From WHSW01 sp963759295 (GTDB taxonomy: Bacteria > Actinomycetota > Thermoleophilia > Solirubrobacterales > 70-9): a stretch of 64,000 nt of DNA. Below are positions 17,853 to 26,670 of the stretch, in pieces. Both the position numbers and the translations under genes were made by a program. The notes below the pieces were generated by a model. The model was given only the letters and a program-made list of their open reading frames with translations, made no database searches and was not told where the DNA came from. Where the stretch lies: NCBI GenBank assembly GCA_963759295.1, contig CAVWYT010000008.1:170444-234443 (forward strand), written 5' to 3'. Within the stretch, counting starts at the first letter, position 1; each line of letters starts with the position of its first letter.

Positions 17853-18833
17853 GTGGACCGAGAGCAGGTGACCCCGGAGCAGCTGCCGCCGCTCGAGCTG
17901 ACCAAGCTGCGCGACCTCGAGGTCGAACGTCGTGAGGCCGGTGACGGGCGCAAGCCGTTCATCGGCTCCGCCTCGGCGGTCGTGCGTCGCGCCGACTACA
18001 CGTATGTGATCGGCGACGACGAGCTCGACCTCGCGGTCTTCCGGCTCTCTTCGAGCGAACCCGGGGAGCTACGCAAGGCGCTCCCGGGCGAGCTCCCCGG
18101 CGATCCCGGCGAGCGCGCGAAGGACAAGCCCGATCTCGAGGCGCTGACTACCCTGCCGCCGGCGGGCGAGATGCCGTTCGGCGGCCTGCTCGGGCTCGGC
18201 TCCGGATCGAAGGAGACCCGCGACCGCGGCTTCTTTTGGAGGCTCGACGCCCGCGGCGCACTCGAGGGCGAGCCGATCGTGATCGACCTGAGCCCGCTCT
18301 ACGGCCGCCTTCGCGCCGAGCTCGAGGACCTGAACGTCGAGGGTGCCGCGGCGCTCGGCGAGCGCCTGTTCGTCTTTCACCGCGGCAACGCGGAGGGCTC
18401 GCACAACGCGATCGCCGAGCTCTCGCTGGAGCAGGTCACCGGCTCGATCTCGGGCGACCGGGCGCTCGACGTCGCCGAGCTCGAGCGGATCCGCGAATAC
18501 GACCTCGGCGAGCTCGAGGGCACCCGCCTCTGCTTCAGCGACGCGACGCCGCTCTCCGACGATCTCGTCGTCTTCACCGCGTCGGCCGAGGGCGGCGGCG
18601 ACGGCCCCGAGGGCTCGATTCGGGGCTCGGTGGTCGGGACGATCGACGCCGACGGCGGCGTCAAGCGCCTGCGGACGATCGACCGCAAGTGGAAGGTCGA
18701 GGGCGTGCACGCGGCGATCGACTCCGGGGTGATCGACCTCGTCTTCGTCTGCGACCAGGACGACCCCGAGCAGCCCTCGCCGCTGCTCAGCGCGACGATG
18801 CCGATCGAGGGCCGCTTCGAGCACCGCGGCTGA
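17853..18833 (+). CDS. Beta-propeller protein of DUF6929 type
   Basis: A GTG at 17853 with GGGGAAGGG just upstream starts about 326 residues. Segments GSASAVVRRADYTYVIGDDE, DKPDLEALTTLPP, LLGLGSGSKETRDRGFFWRL, LNVEGAAALGERLFVFHRGN and FCFSDATP-like SRLCFSDATPLSD pairs recur as a propeller-like pattern also seen in DUF6929 and phytase-like proteins. There is no signal peptide, so it appears cytoplasmic. Function unknown. It is convergent with typA, whose stop lies 19 bases away. Confidence 0.65.
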   Translation: MDREQVTPEQLPPLELTKLRDLEVERREAGDGRKPFIGSASAVVRRADYTYVIGDDELDLAVFRLSSSEPGELRKALPGELPGDPGERAKDKPDLEALTTLPPAGEMPFGGLLGLGSGSKETRDRGFFWRLDARGALEGEPIVIDLSPLYGRLRAELEDLNVEGAAALGERLFVFHRGNAEGSHNAIAELSLEQVTGSISGDRALDVAELERIREYDLGELEGTRLCFSDATPLSDDLVVFTASAEGGGDGPEGSIRGSVVGTIDADGGVKRLRTIDRKWKVEGVHAAIDSGVIDLVFVCDQDDPEQPSPLLSATMPIEGRFEHRG

Positions 18834-18851
18834 GGGCCGCGCCGCGCCCGC

Positions 18852-20687
18852 CTACCGGGCCTCGGCTCGCTTCGCCTGGCGCGCCAGCTTCGCGCGCTCG
18901 GTGCCGTCGAGGATCGCCTTTCGCAGCCGCAGGCTCTCCGGGGTGATCTCGACGCACTCGTCCTCACGCAGCAGCTCCAGCGCTCCCTCCAGCGACAGCG
19001 GGCGCGGCGGGATCAGGCGGACGAGGATGTCGGCGCTCGCGGCGCGGACGTTGGTCTGGTGCTTCTGCTTGGTCGGGTTGACGTCGAGGTCGTCGGAGCG
19101 CGAGTTCTCGCCGACGATCATCCCCTCGTAGACGTCGGCGCCGGGGCCGACGAAGAGGGTGCCCCGGTCCTGAAGCGAGTGCAGGGCGAAGCTCGCGGTC
19201 TGCCCGGCGCGGTCGGCGACCAGCGACCCGGTCGGCCGGCCGCGCAGCTCGCCCGCCCACGGCTCCCAGCGCTCGAACACGTGGTGCAGCAGGCCGGTGC
19301 CGCGCGTCTCGGTCAAGAACTCGGTCCGGAAGCCGATCAGCCCGCGCGCCGGGACCAGGTAGTCGAGCCGCACCCAGCCGGTCGAGTGATTGACCATCTG
19401 CTCCATGCGGCCCTTGCGCAGGGCGAGCATCTGGGTGACGACCCCGACGTACTCCTCGGGGGCGTCGATCGTCAGTCGCTCGACCGGCTCGCAGCGCTTG
19501 CCGTCGAGCTCCCGGGTCAGCACCCGCGGCTGGCTCGCGGTGAGCTCGAAGCCCTCGCGGCGCATCAGCTCGAGCAGGACGACGAGCTGCAGCTCGCCGC
19601 GGCCGTGCACCTCCCAGGCGTCGCTTCGCTCGGTGTCGCGGACGCGGATCGAGACGTTGCCGACCAGCTCGGCGTCGAGCCGGGCGCGGATCTGTCGCGC
19701 GGTCAGCCTCGAGCCCTCGCGCCCGGCGAGCGGCGAGTCGTTGACGCCGACGACGATCGCCAGCGACGGCTCGTCGACGGTGATCACGGGCAGGGGCCGC
19801 GGATCGTCGGCGTCGGCGAGCGTCTCGCCGATCGTCACCTCCTCGATCCCCGAGACCGCGATGATCTCGCCCGGCCCCGCCTCCTCGGCCTCGACGCGCT
19901 CGAGCGCCTCGGTGACGTAGAGCCCGCCGACCGTGGCCCGCTCGATCGAGCCGTCGGCCCGACACCAGGCGATTCGCCGGCCGGCGCGGATGACGCCGTT
20001 GTGCACCCGGCAGAGCGCCAGGCGGCCGACGTAGGGGGAGGCGTCGAGGTTGGTGACCTGGGCCTGCAGGGGCGCATCGGGGTCGTGCTCGGGGGCCGGG
20101 ATCCGCTCCAGCATCAGCTCGAGCAGCGGCTTCAGGTCGGTCCCGGGCTCGGCGGCGTCGAGCGATGCCCGGCCGGCGCGGGCGTTGGCGTAGACGACCG
20201 GGAAATCGAGCTGCTCGTCGTCGGCGCCGAGGTCGATGAACAGCTCGAGGATCTCGTCGTGTACCTCGTCGATGCGTGCGTCCGGGCGGTCGACCTTGTT
20301 GATCACGCAGATCACCGGCAGCCGCGCCTCGAGCGCCTTTCTGAGCACGAACCGGGTCTGCGGCAGCGGGCCCTCCGACGCGTCGACCAGCAACAGGACG
20401 CCGTCGACCATGGTCAGGGCGCGCTCGACCTCGCCGCCGAAGTCCGCGTGCCCGGGGGTGTCGACGATGTTGAGCTTCACCCCCGCGTGGCGAAGCGCGG
20501 TGTTCTTGGCCAGGATCGTGATCCCCTTCTCGCGCTCGAGCTCCATCGAGTCCATGACGCGCTCGGCGACCTCGGCGCCCTCGCGAAAGGCGCCCGACTG
20601 CCAGAGCATCGCGTCGACCAGGGTCGTCTTGCCGTGGTCGACGTGGGCGACGATGGCGATGTTCCTGAGGTCTTCGCGAAAGGCCAT
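18852..20687 (-). CDS. typA: Ribosome-associated translational GTPase TypA/BipA
   Basis: The 611-residue protein has G1 AHVDHGKTT (from residue 15), the switch region EREKGITILAKNTA, G3 DTPGHADF and G4 NKVDRPDA, then the EF-G-like domains 2, 3 and 5 and the BipA-specific C-terminal domain (RGLIGFRTEFLTETRGTGL, NPTKQKHQTNVRAASADI). It binds the ribosome and supports 50S assembly at low temperature and stress adaptation in other bacteria. The start is the ATG at 20687; the much longer open frame upstream is shadow. Length and all domains are normal. Confidence 0.96.
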   Translation of the reverse strand: MAFREDLRNIAIVAHVDHGKTTLVDAMLWQSGAFREGAEVAERVMDSMELEREKGITILAKNTALRHAGVKLNIVDTPGHADFGGEVERALTMVDGVLLLVDASEGPLPQTRFVLRKALEARLPVICVINKVDRPDARIDEVHDEILELFIDLGADDEQLDFPVVYANARAGRASLDAAEPGTDLKPLLELMLERIPAPEHDPDAPLQAQVTNLDASPYVGRLALCRVHNGVIRAGRRIAWCRADGSIERATVGGLYVTEALERVEAEEAGPGEIIAVSGIEEVTIGETLADADDPRPLPVITVDEPSLAIVVGVNDSPLAGREGSRLTARQIRARLDAELVGNVSIRVRDTERSDAWEVHGRGELQLVVLLELMRREGFELTASQPRVLTRELDGKRCEPVERLTIDAPEEYVGVVTQMLALRKGRMEQMVNHSTGWVRLDYLVPARGLIGFRTEFLTETRGTGLLHHVFERWEPWAGELRGRPTGSLVADRAGQTASFALHSLQDRGTLFVGPGADVYEGMIVGENSRSDDLDVNPTKQKHQTNVRAASADILVRLIPPRPLSLEGALELLREDECVEITPESLRLRKAILDGTERAKLARQAKRAEAR

Positions 20688-20777
20688 GGCGGCCGATGAG
20701 TGTGGCAGCAGCGCGATCGGCCGGCGTCGAGGCGCCCGGGGCTGCGCGCCGCGGCCGTCCGGGGCTATCTTCGGTTG

Positions 20778-21134
20778 ATGGCCGGCCCGCGACCGACGCT
20801 GATCGAGTTCCCCGCCGACGACCCCGAGCGCGCGCGGCGCTTCTGGGGCGGCCTGCTCGGCAACGAGCTGGCGCCGCGCACCGGCGACGACGGCCAGGGC
20901 TGGCAGACGCGGACGGACGCCGACGTCGCGATCGGGGTTCACGAGCGAGGCCGCGGCCCCGGCGACTCGTTCTCGCTGCCGTACTTCACGGTCGCGCGGA
21001 TGCAGGCGGCGCTGGCGCTGGTCGAGGAGCTCGGCGGCAGCGTCGTCCATCCGGGCGAGCGCTGGTCGATCTGCCGCGACTCGGAGGGCAGCCCGTTCGC
21101 GCTCGCGGCCGAGGCGGCCGAGCCGGCCGCCTAG
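20778..21134 (+). CDS. VOC (glyoxalase-like) family protein
   Basis: The 118-residue protein follows the glyoxalase/bleomycin-resistance fold: LIEFPADDPERARRFWGGLL at the start, a central PYFTVARMQAALALVEELGG, and WSICRDSEGSPFALAAEA at the end, with the terminal metal-ligand position of the family occupied by serine/proline rather than glutamate. The function cannot be specified. Its stop overlaps that of the convergent gene at 21131 by four bases. Confidence 0.8.
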   Translation: MAGPRPTLIEFPADDPERARRFWGGLLGNELAPRTGDDGQGWQTRTDADVAIGVHERGRGPGDSFSLPYFTVARMQAALALVEELGGSVVHPGERWSICRDSEGSPFALAAEAAEPAA

Positions 21135-21508
21135 TACTTGACGCGGATCCGCTCGAGGATGAAGGTGTGGGTGGTGAGCCCGGACTTCGGGTCGCGCTTG
21201 GCGACGAAGCCCGAGACGCTGCGCTTGGTGAGCCGCGCGACCGCCGCAAGTGCCTCGTTGCGGTAGGCGGCGGAGTCGGTTGAGCCGACGACCGCGGCAG
21301 CCTTGCTCTCCTCGCCCTCGGCCGGCTCGGGGGCCACGCCCTGCTCGATCTCGCACCTGACCACGTCGCCGCGGTACTCGGTCGTGATCGCGGCAGGCCT
21401 GGCGCCGTCGCGTCGCTGCCAGATCGAGCTCAGCGAGCGGCCGATCTCATCGGAGACTTCCGCTCTGATTCCGCCCTCGGCGGGCGCTTCGCTGGTGGGA
21501 TCGCTCAT
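21131..21508 (-). CDS. DUF2294/MpsC-like protein
   Basis: The ATG at 21508 starts 125 residues. The middle, IRAEVSDEIGRSLSSIWQRR then AITTEYRGDVVRCEIEQGV, and the end, AAVARLTKRSVSGFVAKRDP then THTFILERI, follow the DUF2294 (MpsC-like) pattern in which a variable domain pair surrounds a helix with an arginine. MpsC was linked to membrane-potential-driven carbon dioxide uptake in Staphylococcus, but most relatives have no known role. It is convergent with the VOC gene. Confidence 0.55.
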   Translation of the reverse strand: MSDPTSEAPAEGGIRAEVSDEIGRSLSSIWQRRDGARPAAITTEYRGDVVRCEIEQGVAPEPAEGEESKAAAVVGSTDSAAYRNEALAAVARLTKRSVSGFVAKRDPKSGLTTHTFILERIRVKY

Positions 21509-21700
21509 CGCAAGCCCTTTCCCTTCCCCTCGGGTGGAACCGGGTTCTGAAGCAGGGCTGAGGAGGAGGTGGAGGCCCAACCGGCGGCTCCTTGAGTGTA
21601 CTCGCGGTCCGCGCGCTCGCCGGTATGGGCAGCAAATCGCGGCCTTTTCTCGAGCGCCCTGCTACCGTAGTCGGCGTCGGTCGCCACCCTGGCCACCGAG

Positions 21701-21776
21701 GAGTTCCGTTTCTTCCGTGCACTCGTGAGTGCGTCCGGGTTTCTGGATTCCCACCGCTCACAAGGAGTCGCACCAC
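21701..21776 (+). ncRNA. Structured 5' leader of the DEAD-box helicase gene (element shared with 26671-26742)
   Basis: Just before the start codon, GTGAGTG (21725-21731) can pair with CGCTCAC (21755-21761), a seven-pair stem that ends directly against the ribosome binding site AAGGAG (21762-21767). Further upstream, GCACTC (21719-21724) can pair with GAGTGC (21727-21732), which uses the same bases and so excludes the first stem. The order GAGTTC, CGTGC, GTGAGTGC, GGGT, GGAT, GCTCACAAGGAGT recurs in the leader of the gene at 26743. This pattern suggests a translational switch; the signal is unknown. Confidence 0.5.
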
Positions 21777-22973
21777 ATGTCCTTCGCCGACCTCGGCGTA
21801 TCGCGTCCTGTTGCGGACGCTCTCTCCAAGCGCGGCTTCACCGCGCCGTTCGCGGTCCAGGAGCTCGTCATCGAAGACGTGCTCGACGGCCGCGACGTAC
21901 TCGTGCAGTCACCGACCGGGTCGGGCAAGACGCTCGCCTTCGGCGTGCCGATGGCCGACCTGATCGAGGCCGAGGACCGCCGCCCGGCGGCGCTGATCCT
22001 CGCCCCGACCCGCGAGCTCGCGGTTCAGATCGTCGACGAGCTGCGCGAGATCGTCGCGTCGCGGGCGCTCTCGATCGCTCCCGTATACGGCGGCGTCGGG
22101 CTCGAGAAGCAGGCCAAGCGCGCGGCGCGATCCCACATCGTCGTCGCCACCCCCGGCCGGCTCGAGGACCTTCTCGATCGCCGCGCCTTCACCCTCGACC
22201 ACGTCCGGCTGCTGGTCATCGACGAGGCCGACCGGATGCTCGACATGGGCTTCAAGCCCGCGGTCGACCGGATCGTCGCGAAGGCGCCTCGCGACCGCCA
22301 GACGCTGTTCTTCTCCGCGACCCTCGAGGCCGCCGCCGGCCGGGTCGCCCGCGACTACACGCACGACGCCCGCAGGCACGTCCACGAGCCGGTCGAATCC
22401 GATCGCGGCGAGGTCTCGCACCGCTTCGTCCACCTCGAGCACACCGACAAGCTCAACGCGCTCGTCTCCGAGCTGCGCGACCCCGACCGTGGCCGCACGC
22501 TCGTCTTCGTGCGCACCAAGCACGGCGCCGACCGGCTGGTGAAGCGGCTCGGCAAGCGAAACGTCACGGCGGTCGCGATGCACGGCAACAAGACTCAGGG
22601 TCAGCGTGAGCGAGCCCTGGCGAGCTTCGAGCGCGGCGACGTCGAGACGCTCGTCGCCACCGACGTGGCGGCCCGCGGGATCGACGTCGACGACATAACC
22701 CATGTGATCAACTTCGACGCCCCCGGCGATCGCGACGCCTACGTGCACAGGGTCGGACGCACCGGTCGCGCCGGGCGCGACGGTGCCGGGGTCAGCTTCG
22801 TGCTCCCCGAGCAGGACGGCGAGATGCGCAAGATCGCCGGCAGCCTCGACCTCGCGACGGAGTTCGATCACCGGCGCCCGCGGCACGTCAGCTCGCGCGC
22901 AGACGATGCGCCGCGCGGCGGCGGGCGCGGCGGCTCCTCGCGCGGCGGGCGCCGACGCCACTCGAGCCGCTAG
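21777..22973 (+). CDS. DEAD-box ATP-dependent RNA helicase
   Basis: The ATG at 21777, nine bases after AAGGAG, starts 398 residues. All helicase motifs are present in order: Q motif (GFTAPFAVQ, Q28), motif I PTGSGKT (46-52), Ia PTREL, II DEAD (in VIDEADRMLD), III SAT (in FFSATLEA), IV LVFVRTKHGA, V TDVAARGID and VI HRVGRTGRAGR. The tail after residue 375 is arginine/glycine/serine-rich (GGRGGSSRGGRRR), a common RNA-binding extension in RhlE-type helicases. It remodels RNA or ribosomal particles in the cytoplasm. The structured leader suggests autoregulated or temperature-regulated translation. Confidence 0.93.
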   Translation: MSFADLGVSRPVADALSKRGFTAPFAVQELVIEDVLDGRDVLVQSPTGSGKTLAFGVPMADLIEAEDRRPAALILAPTRELAVQIVDELREIVASRALSIAPVYGGVGLEKQAKRAARSHIVVATPGRLEDLLDRRAFTLDHVRLLVIDEADRMLDMGFKPAVDRIVAKAPRDRQTLFFSATLEAAAGRVARDYTHDARRHVHEPVESDRGEVSHRFVHLEHTDKLNALVSELRDPDRGRTLVFVRTKHGADRLVKRLGKRNVTAVAMHGNKTQGQRERALASFERGDVETLVATDVAARGIDVDDITHVINFDAPGDRDAYVHRVGRTGRAGRDGAGVSFVLPEQDGEMRKIAGSLDLATEFDHRRPRHVSSRADDAPRGGGRGGSSRGGRRRHSSR

Positions 22974-22985
22974 GGCCTTCCGAGC

Positions 22986-23618
22986 TCAGGCGCCGGCGTC
23001 GCCGAGCCCGTGGTCGCGAGCCCAGATCGCGGCCTCGGTCCGGGTCGCGACGCCGATCTGGCGATAGACGCTGGTGAGGTGCGCCTTGACGGTCTTCTCG
23101 GAGATCTCCAGGCGCCGCGCGATCTGCTTGTTGACGAGGCCCGCGGCGACCAGTCCGAGGACCTCGCGCTCGCGCTCGCTGAGCTGCGCGGCCGGCGCGG
23201 CGCGCTCGCGCTCGCCGATCATCGTCCGCGCCACCTTCGGCGCCAGCGGCGACTCACCGGCGGCGGCGGCGCGCACGCCGCGAAAGAGCTCGTCGGGCTC
23301 GGCGTCCTTGAGCAGATAGCCGATCGCACCGGCGTCGATCGCCTCGAGGATCCGGTCGCGGTCCGAGAACGAGGTGAGGACGACGATCCGCGCCTCGGGG
23401 TCGCGCTCGCGGATCCGGCGCGTCGCCTCGATCCCGTCCACCTCCGGCATCGAGAGGTCCATGAGGACCACGTCCGGTTCGCGCTCGCCGACCAGCTCGA
23501 TCGCCTCGGCACCGTTGTTCGCCGTGCCGGCGACCTCGATGTCCTCGGCGCTCTCCAGCAGCTGCGTGAGCCCGGCTCGGACGACGGCGTGGTCCTCGAC
23601 GATCAGCACGGTGATCAC
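22986..23618 (-). CDS. NarL/LuxR-family response regulator
   Basis: The 210-residue protein has a receiver domain with acidic pocket E8-D9 (VEDH), phospho-acceptor D54 (VLMDLSMPEVDG) and the conserved lysine in YLLKDAEPDE. A C-terminal LuxR helix-turn-helix follows (LSEREREVLGLVAAG, NKQIARRLEISEKTVKAHLT). Its start overlaps the stop of the histidine kinase gene by four bases, so it is the cognate regulator. Targets are unknown. Confidence 0.93.
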   Translation of the reverse strand: MITVLIVEDHAVVRAGLTQLLESAEDIEVAGTANNGAEAIELVGEREPDVVLMDLSMPEVDGIEATRRIRERDPEARIVVLTSFSDRDRILEAIDAGAIGYLLKDAEPDELFRGVRAAAAGESPLAPKVARTMIGERERAAPAAQLSEREREVLGLVAAGLVNKQIARRLEISEKTVKAHLTSVYRQIGVATRTEAAIWARDHGLGDAGA

Positions 23619-24949
23619 GACACCGGCACCTCGATCACGACCTTGGTCCCGTCACCCGGGCGCGAGTCGATCGCCAGCCGGCCGCCGGCGTCGGCGGCGA
23701 GGTCGCCGAGCGTGCGCAGGCCGAAGTGGCCCTCGGCCGCGGCCTCTCCGCCGGACTCGAAGCCGCGGCCATCGTCGCTGACCTCGAGCCTCGCGAGCCC
23801 GTTCGCGCGCCCGACCGCGATCCGCACCCGCGACGCTCCCGCGTGGGCGACGACGTTTCGAAGCGCCTCCTGCGCGCCGCGGAAGAACAGCGATTCGACG
23901 CGCTCGGGGAGATCGATCCGGTCGGGGATCTCGAGCTCCGCGCGCAGGCCGTCCGGGTTGAGCTTCGCGAGCGAGTCGGAGATCGCCTCCCGCAGGCCCT
24001 CGCGGTGGAGGTCGGGCGGGTAGATCGCCACCAGCAGCGCGCGCAGGTCCCGCACCGTCCCGCGCAACCGGGTCGCGAGCCCGGCGAGGCGGTCGCGGTC
24101 GTCGTCCCTCCGCCGCCGCTCCCGCGATGCCGCCTCGAGCTCGAACGACGATCCTGCGAGGTCCTGGACGACGCCGTCGTGGAGGTCCTGCGCGATCCGT
24201 CGCCGCTCGGCGTTGGAGGAGTCGATCGCCCGCTGCAGCAGCTCCTCGCGCTCGCGCTGACCGCGGCGCAGCTGGCGCGCGAGCCGCGCGGCGAGCGGCA
24301 GCAGCAGCACCGCGAGCAGGATCAGGGCGCCGATCAGGACTGGCGCCAGCGTCGACCAGATGCGCTCGCCGCCCGAGGCGATGAAGCTCGAGCGAATGTA
24401 GGTCTCGAACAGCAACCGGCCGCCGGTGGGCGAGGCGATCGGCAGGTAGACCTCGACCAGCTCGACGCCGGCCTTCTCGTACCGGTTCTCGGGCTGGGAG
24501 AGGTCGCTCTCCTCGGCGTCGATGCCCCCGTCCGAGAGCATCGCGAGCTCGCTCGGGCCGAGCTCGAAGCGATCGCCGATCAGCCGCGGCTCGTCGGAGT
24601 AGATGATCCGCGAGCGCGGGTCCCAGATCTTCACGCGCACGATCCCGTCGCGCCCGAGCACGCGCTCGCGAACGATCCGGTCGAGCTCTCGCAGCGCCGC
24701 CGGCTTGCCGTCGATCATCGCCGGGGTCAGCGCCGGCTCGACGATTCCCTCGCCGACGGCGGCGCTGATCCGCTTCGCGTCGCGCTCCGCCTCGTTGTGG
24801 CCGGCGCGCTCGATGAGCAAGAAGGCGACGACCCCGATCACGCCCACCGCGAGCACGCCGGCGAGCGCGAACTGGCCCACCGGCCCGGTCAGCCGGGCGC
24901 GCAGCGACGTCCGCGCGGGTTGCGACTCGTCGCGAGCCGGAACGGTCAC
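23615..24949 (-). CDS. Membrane-bound sensor histidine kinase (HisKA_3 type)
   Basis: The 444-residue protein has two membrane segments (about 27-47 and 202-224) flanking an extracytoplasmic sensor region of about 150 residues (RDGIVRVKIWDPRSRIIYSD resembles a PAS/CHASE-like fold). The dimerisation and phosphotransfer helix carries RRRIAQDLHDGVVQDLAGSS with H257. The ATPase has the N box (FRGAQEALRNVVAHAGA) and G boxes (DDGRGF, GHFGLRTLGD). It overlaps both neighbours by four bases in a nuclease-kinase-regulator operon. The stimulus is unknown. Confidence 0.92.
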   Translation of the reverse strand: MTVPARDESQPARTSLRARLTGPVGQFALAGVLAVGVIGVVAFLLIERAGHNEAERDAKRISAAVGEGIVEPALTPAMIDGKPAALRELDRIVRERVLGRDGIVRVKIWDPRSRIIYSDEPRLIGDRFELGPSELAMLSDGGIDAEESDLSQPENRYEKAGVELVEVYLPIASPTGGRLLFETYIRSSFIASGGERIWSTLAPVLIGALILLAVLLLPLAARLARQLRRGQREREELLQRAIDSSNAERRRIAQDLHDGVVQDLAGSSFELEAASRERRRRDDDRDRLAGLATRLRGTVRDLRALLVAIYPPDLHREGLREAISDSLAKLNPDGLRAELEIPDRIDLPERVESLFFRGAQEALRNVVAHAGASRVRIAVGRANGLARLEVSDDGRGFESGGEAAAEGHFGLRTLGDLAADAGGRLAIDSRPGDGTKVVIEVPVS

Positions 24950-25794
24950 GAGACAGGTCTAGCAAGCGGCGCCGGGTTGCGGGGCGACTCCGGCGCGAAG
25001 ATCGCCTCGATCGCGGAGTGGTCGCTGAGCCCGCGCTCGCGCCAGCCGTGCTGGTAGTCGCAGAAGACGGGGCGCAGGCTCGCCGAGGCGAGCACGTGGT
25101 CGAGGCGAAAGCCCGCCTTGCGCACAGCCCTGGTGTGGAACACCCAGCTCACGTCCTGGCGCTCGTAGCCGTGCAGCCGCCGGAAGGCGTCGGCGAGGTC
25201 CCACTCGGCCAGCCCGCAGACGAGCGAGCGCTCGGCCGCGTCCCAGCGCTCGAGCCACTCGGGATGGTTCTCGGCGAAGGTGATCACCTCGCCCTCGGTG
25301 GTCTCGCGCTGCGGGGTGTTGAAGTCGCCGCAGAGCACGCGGTGGCGTCCGCACGGTCGCGCGAGGCGCTCGACGATCGCCTCGCAGGTCTCGACCTTGA
25401 CAAAGCCCCGGCTCTGCGCCGGCGGCACGTGCGCGTTGTGGAGCTCGAGGTCGCCGGCCGGGGCGTCGACGACCGCCGACAAGACGCGCTCGGGAAACGG
25501 CGCCGGGATCGCCGGCAGCTCGGTCAGGGGCCAGCGCGCCGCGGTCAGATTGAAGAGCCGCCTGTTGTTGCGGAACTCGCGCGAGTCGAGATGGTGGGCA
25601 AGCCCGGCCTCGGCCAAGGTGCGCGCCCAGCGCGGCGCGGTCGACGGTCTCACCTCCTGGAGGCAGACCAGGTCGGGCTCCTGGCGCGCGACGGCGCGCG
25701 CCTGATCGGCGAGCAGCTGCGTGCGCCCGGCGACGTTCCAGCTGATCAGCTTGAGCTCGGAGCGGGTGGGCGCTTCAGCGGCGGGCGGCGGCAT
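24946..25794 (-). CDS. Endonuclease/exonuclease/phosphatase (EEP) family protein
   Basis: The 282-residue protein has the EEP (exonuclease III/DNase I-like) catalytic strands: LKLISWNVAGR (Asn), LVCLQEVRPS (Glu), HNAHVPP, VLCGDFNTPQ (Asp and Asn) and GLSDHSAI (Asp-His). It would hydrolyse phosphodiester or phosphate-ester bonds with a divalent metal. An internal phosphodiesterase on a nucleic acid or nucleotide is likely, but relatives also act on other phosphates. It is the first gene of the operon with the kinase and regulator, with a four-base overlap. Confidence 0.85.
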   Translation of the reverse strand: MPPPAAEAPTRSELKLISWNVAGRTQLLADQARAVARQEPDLVCLQEVRPSTAPRWARTLAEAGLAHHLDSREFRNNRRLFNLTAARWPLTELPAIPAPFPERVLSAVVDAPAGDLELHNAHVPPAQSRGFVKVETCEAIVERLARPCGRHRVLCGDFNTPQRETTEGEVITFAENHPEWLERWDAAERSLVCGLAEWDLADAFRRLHGYERQDVSWVFHTRAVRKAGFRLDHVLASASLRPVFCDYQHGWRERGLSDHSAIEAIFAPESPRNPAPLARPVS

Positions 25795-25969
25795 CGCCGC
25801 CCGGTTCTATCTCGAGCGTCCGCACAGAGGGCGAGTCGGGCGGTGCGCCGGGCTCGTCGGGATGAGGCTCGGCCGGATCGAGCAGGCAGTTGTCGGGGGG
25901 AGGGGGCAGCTTCCCGTCGATCGTGCAGACGGGATTCAGGTTCCCCTTGTATGCGTCCGCCTCGATCAT
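25775..25969 (-). CDS. Small proline-rich protein of unknown function
   Basis: An ATG at 25969 preceded by an AGGCGAG element starts 64 residues (MIEADAYKGNLNPVCTIDGK). The remainder is rich in proline and acidic residues and ends AAARR. It overlaps the start of the EEP gene by 20 bases, so it may serve as its leader cistron. The two cysteines (one in PVCTID, one in NCLLD) are the only notable residues. No family recognised. Confidence 0.4.
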   Translation of the reverse strand: MIEADAYKGNLNPVCTIDGKLPPPPDNCLLDPAEPHPDEPGAPPDSPSVRTLEIEPGGDAAARR

Positions 25970-26061
25970 CTCTCGCCTTTATCCCTACCCGGCCCGCGCC
26001 CGGATAATCGCTGCTATCGACGAAAAGAGGCAGGCGCATCCGCGGCTCGCGGCGCGCGCGC

Positions 26062-26538
26062 TCACGGACGCTCGCCGGCGGGCCGCAAATCGCGCGGCGA
26101 GAGGATCACCAGCGGGATCTCGCGGTCGGTGCGCCGCTGATAGTCGGCGTAGGGGCCGTAGGTCCGCACGGCCCGCGGCCACAGCCGCTCGCGCTCGGCG
26201 GCGGTCGCGACCCGCGCGCGCACGGCGCGCCGCTCGCCCCCGATCTGCACGGTCGTGTCCGGGTTCGCGCGCAGGTTGTGAAACCAGGCCGGGTGGCTGG
26301 GGAAGCCTCCCTTGGAGGCGACAAGCACGACGTCGGCGCCGTCGGTGAAGTACAGAAGCGGCGAGCTGCGCCGGCGGCCGCTCCTGGCGCCGACGTGGTC
26401 GAGCAACAGCATCCGCCCCCGCAGTCCGGGCAGCCGGTGGCCGATCGCTCCCCCGGTCGCCCGGTAGACGGCCGTGTGGCCCGCGATCAGTCGCCGCAGG
26501 AGCGGCCAGGAGCGGTCGGCGAGCTCGAGATAGCCCAT
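26062..26538 (-). CDS. Deazaflavin (F420)-dependent nitroreductase family protein
   Basis: From the ATG at 26538 (MGYLELADRSWPLLRRL) the protein is 158 residues. LLLDHVGARSGRRRSSPLLY, VLVASKGGFPSHPAWFHNLR, NPDTTVQIGGERRAVRARVA and YADYQRRTDREIPLVIL form the DDN/F420-binding split-barrel signature. A GTG at 26616 would add 26 arginine-rich residues but overlaps the promoter of the divergent gene, so the shorter start is preferred. Such enzymes reduce quinones or nitro compounds with F420H2, which supports an actinobacterial host. Confidence 0.88.
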   Translation of the reverse strand: MGYLELADRSWPLLRRLIAGHTAVYRATGGAIGHRLPGLRGRMLLLDHVGARSGRRRSSPLLYFTDGADVVLVASKGGFPSHPAWFHNLRANPDTTVQIGGERRAVRARVATAAERERLWPRAVRTYGPYADYQRRTDREIPLVILSPRDLRPAGERP

Positions 26539-26605
26539 CGAGGGGAGCCTCGCAGGTCGCGCAAGCCGCCGTGGCGAGCGCGCGGATACCCCTTGATCAA
26601 GCCAT

Positions 26606-26635
26606 TTGAGCGCCACCGATCACCGGTCTGATAAC
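26606..26635 (+). promoter_or_regulatory. Predicted promoter of the zinc-ribbon gene
   Basis: TTGAGC (26606-26611) and GATAAC (26630-26635) are separated by 18 bases and fit a sigma-70-type -35/-10 pair. The implied start of transcription near 26642 gives a leader of about 100 bases that contains the shared structured element. Confidence 0.45.
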
Positions 26636-26670
26636 TTCAGTTACTCGGGTCGCAGCTCTTTCGGCCCCCC

